Positions 61,546 to 64,000 of a DNA stretch of 64,000 nt are shown here, one piece after another (position 1 is the first letter of the stretch; each line of letters starts with the position of its first letter). The position numbers and the translations under genes were made by a program. Source of the DNA: Zygnema cylindricum (taxonomy: Eukaryota > Streptophyta > Zygnematophyceae > Zygnematales > Zygnemataceae); NCBI GenBank assembly GCA_037447655.1, contig JBBHKE010000813.1:344910-408909 (forward strand). The letters run 5' to 3'. Under the pieces are notes generated by a model that was not told the DNA's origin, searched no databases, and was given only the letters and a program-made list of their open reading frames with translations.

Positions 61546-62445
61546 ATGTCCCCTTCCCCTCCCTCTTCCATTTCCCTCTCTGACCAACTGGCAGATGCAC
61601 TCGCACGTGCGGAGGCGGCAGAGGATAGGACGTTGGATTTAGAAAACAAATTGGCAGCGTCCTCTCAGGAGCTCTATGGACTCCGTTTTAGGGTTTTGGC
61701 GGCACGGGAACTGAAGCGCAATATGAGCCAGTGTTCAGGGGCAGAGGGAGAGGGAGAGGGAGAGGGAGAGGGAGAGGGAGAGGGAGAAGGAGTTGGAGAG
61801 GGAGAGAGTCAAAAGGAGCGAGCGACAAAAGTGAAGATTTTGGTAGAGGAGGTAAAGAAATTGAAGGAGGTGATGGAAGAAAGGGGGAGGGAAGTGAGGG
61901 CTGGAGAGGAGAGGATTAGGGATTTGGAGGAGGCTTTGAAGAATGCTGTTGGAAAGTTAGGGTTAGGGGGGGAGAGGAAGGAGGAGGAGGTGGATGGAGT
62001 GAAAGGAAAGGCACATTCTCAGAGAAAGAATGTTATTCCTGTGGAGGAGAGGGAGAGGTTGGAGAAAGAGAGACTGCAAGCGATTGTAGCGTCTATGAAG
62101 GAGAAGACAGAGAGGGAGAGAAAGCAGGAGAGAGAGAGAGTGGCAAAGGAAGAAATTGAAGAGATTTTGGAGTTAGAAGAAGAAAAACTTGAGAAGATAC
62201 AAGAGATGGTGGAAGGAGTGAGAGAATTGAAGGAGGTTTTGGAACAGACGGCCACTGAAGCGAACGAATCGAAAGAGAGAGTTAATGTTTTGGAAAAGAA
62301 GTTGGAGGAATCTAAAAATGTTCCTAATGGGGAACAAAAGGATTCATTTATATCTCCGTTTGTTTCTTTTGAACAATCAGATGAGTTATACCGACTAAAA
62401 ATGAAATTGTTGGGACAGGAAGAAAGTTTGAAATTAGCCGAGTGA
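61546..62445 (+). CDS. Hypothetical charged coiled-coil protein
   Basis: 299 codons from MSPSPPSSISLSDQL to SLKLAE-stop. An upstream in-frame ATG (61519) exists, but this one follows the pyrimidine leader and starts the conserved-looking part. Residues 10-55 (LADALARAEAAEDRTLDLE) and most of 95-299 have heptad patterns and very high Glu/Lys/Arg content, as in tropomyosin- or myosin-like coiled coils. Residues 67-88 are a Gly-Glu repeat encoded by GAGGGA units. I recognise no family. The purine-rich composition can inflate apparent coiled coil. The stop TGA lies within GA|GTGAGAG, a good splice donor, so this may be only the first exon. It could also be a processed or de novo frame. Confidence 0.55.
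   Translation: MSPSPPSSISLSDQLADALARAEAAEDRTLDLENKLAASSQELYGLRFRVLAARELKRNMSQCSGAEGEGEGEGEGEGEGEGVGEGESQKERATKVKILVEEVKKLKEVMEERGREVRAGEERIRDLEEALKNAVGKLGLGGERKEEEVDGVKGKAHSQRKNVIPVEERERLEKERLQAIVASMKEKTERERKQERERVAKEEIEEILELEEEKLEKIQEMVEGVRELKEVLEQTATEANESKERVNVLEKKLEESKNVPNGEQKDSFISPFVSFEQSDELYRLKMKLLGQEESLKLAE
61743..61808 (+). repeat. GAGGGA microsatellite within the coiled-coil gene
   Basis: About ten near-perfect GAGGGA hexamers encode alternating Gly-Glu. Length change in steps of six bases would keep the reading frame. Confidence 0.9.
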
Positions 62446-63400
62446 GAGTAGGTTTATCTAGGAAAGAGAAAGAATATTACAAAAAGAGAAGCAAAAAAAA
62501 TATTACAAAAAACAAAAGCAAAAAAACTTCAATGCTTTAAGGTTAATTTTTGGTAGAAAAGTGAGCAGGAGGAAAGTGGAATGTCTTGTTCAACGGAGAA
62601 TTTTTGGGGAAATGAGAGCAGATAGAGATGGAAAAAATGTGGTGTGAATATTTGTGTGGAGAATTATTAAATTTAATGGGATTTTGGTAGGAGCGATAGG
62701 GCTCTCTTAGGAGTAGCATTTTTCGGAGGGCTTTTGTACATTTTTTTAATTTTCATTTTTCTTCTTTCAATTACAGCTGTAAACATGATTATTATGTGTG
62801 ATATGGTAACTAGGATGTGAAATGTTTTTCAATCAAGTGTTTTTTTTTTTGTTTTTTTTTTTTTCCCATGCAATGCATTTGTTTGAAAAACTTAATCATT
62901 TTTTTTTTGTGGCAATGGAATGAATGGAAATAATATTTTTACACGAATGTGAATTGCAAACACCCATGTTCTTAAAAAAAGCTGGAACCAATACATCATA
63001 AAATAATTTAAACAATTAAAAAGTGTTTAAATATCTCATGGTTTGTAAAATGTTGATGCTTTTTTATCGTATTTTTTAGGCAGACAGCAAAACCATGAAC
63101 TCGAGTATCAAATGTTACTGTTATTTCAGTAACTCCTACATTCAAAATTGATATGAGAAGTACAAAAAATCAGTCAACAATCTAAAAGAAAAACAATATA
63201 AATTACACCAATTCTAAACTCATATTCAAACTTCTACTCCAGAAATCTTTAGCTCAAGTAACAAATCTTGCTGTTGTAAATTTTACATTCATTTCAACCG
63301 AGTTTCTCACACTGCAAAATATGAGATTTGTACAAAAGTCAGAAAAAATTGTGCTTTGATGTCTTCTGAAGTGTAACATGTGACTGTAGATCAAAAACTA
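62446..63400. other. Downstream AT-rich region without recognised gene
   Basis: It holds repeated AAAAAATATTACAAAAA words at 62470-62520, T homopolymers near 62850 and no coding signal. It could be 3' UTR or intron of the upstream frame. Confidence 0.45.
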
Positions 63401-63617
63401 CAACGTGTATCGTTTTTAGAGTTAACATTTTTTATTCCACTTAAAATATCTATTCTCCACACACACTTCTCGGGTTATGGATCTGATGGTTGCGATTGAA
63501 AGGCAAGATTCTCACCTTCCTATTGGAGGCCTCCATTTGAAAATCAGACAAGTGTGTACTGAGTAATGATGTCGTAAGTGGCGAAAAATTAATTAACACT
63601 AATAGCGATACACGGTG
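63401..63617. mobile_element. CACCG-family TIR element, degenerate short form
   Basis: Left end CAACGTGTATCGTTTTTAG, right end CTAATAGCGATACACGGTG, flanked by TA (63399-63400, 63618-63619). Confidence 0.65.
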
Positions 63618-63740
63618 TAACGTCCTGTACCACTTTGCATCTGTTCAATGTGAAGGACAAGAAATATAGTAGAAACAGTTTCCACCACAAATAATCTCCA
63701 TTGTTGTGTCAATTCCGAAACGAAGTATCCACACAACTTC

Positions 63741-63793
63741 AAATAAAAGAGAGAAATAAAAGAGAGAAATAAAAAAGAGAAATAAAAGCGAGA
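63741..63793. repeat. Four tandem AAATAAAAGAGAG units
   Basis: 13-base unit repeated four times with two or three changes. Confidence 0.8.
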
Positions 63794-64000
63794 AAAAAAA
63801 AGAGAAAGAACAGGAGATGAAAGGGGCCAAAAAGGCAAAAAAGCTCATTACTCCATTCCACTTTCAAATTTAGAGGCGGCAAAACAGTACACACTATATT
63901 GTATATTTGTTAAAGAAAAAAAACACACTATCTATTGGGCAACATACTCAATTGGTCTTTTGGTAACTATTAATAAGCTTTACTGCTAACTATGACCACT

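Noticed and set aside
63599-63848. Minus-strand hydrophobic frame rich in Phe, Leu and Ser
   Set aside because: It is generated by the AAATAAAAGAGAG repeat and overlaps a TIR element.

Overview
This window looks like nuclear DNA of a plant in the broad sense (land plant or streptophyte alga). I cannot place it more precisely. The reasons are a plant-type autoinhibited Ca2+-ATPase with an N-terminal calmodulin-type region, GT-AG introns of about 150 to 1100 bases, copia and chromovirus gypsy elements, and primer-binding sites that fit the plant initiator tRNA-Met. At least 60% of the window is transposable elements, many of them nested.

Region 1 (1-11348, minus strand) is the one clear host gene: a P-type Ca2+-ATPase of the ACA/PMCA (P2B) class. 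I could join fifteen exons in frame, about 984 residues. The last part (end of the membrane domain and C-terminus) lies beyond the left edge. Its introns hold purine-rich simple repeats and a tRNA-derived SINE whose head folds as a complete cloverleaf.

Region 2 (11349-14262) is its upstream DNA. It contains short DNA transposons: two members of a TA-flanked terminal-inverted-repeat family (here called the CACCG family) and one TTA-flanked, Harbinger-like inverted-repeat element.

Region 3 (14263-46980) is a pile of LTR retrotransposons. Copia-1 (+) is split by Copia-2 (-). Copia-3 (-) is 5'-deleted and split by Gypsy-1 (+) and a solo Copia-1-type LTR. Copia-4 (-) is nearly complete. Exact 5-bp target duplications fix the boundaries and insertion order of most of them. 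The copia elements share an unusual plan. The first conserved gag ATG lies 20 nt inside the 5' LTR, the frame reads through a primer-binding site complementary to the anticodon arm (not the 3' end) of initiator tRNA-Met, and pol ends inside the 3' LTR.

Region 4 (46981-56383) has a triple 77-bp tandem repeat, then Gypsy-2 (-). Gypsy-2 is a chromodomain chromovirus inserted in an older copia-like LTR. It carries a further reading frame of about 410 codons after pol that I do not recognise.

Region 5 (56384-64000) is mostly non-coding. It has a cluster of five CACCG-family elements within 2.4 kb, a sixth further on, and one intronless open frame (61546-62445) for a highly charged coiled-coil protein of unknown role.

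The retroelement proteins form ordinary gag-protease-integrase-RT-RNase H sets, now mostly broken by stops and frameshifts. I see no operons, CRISPR arrays or bacterial features.
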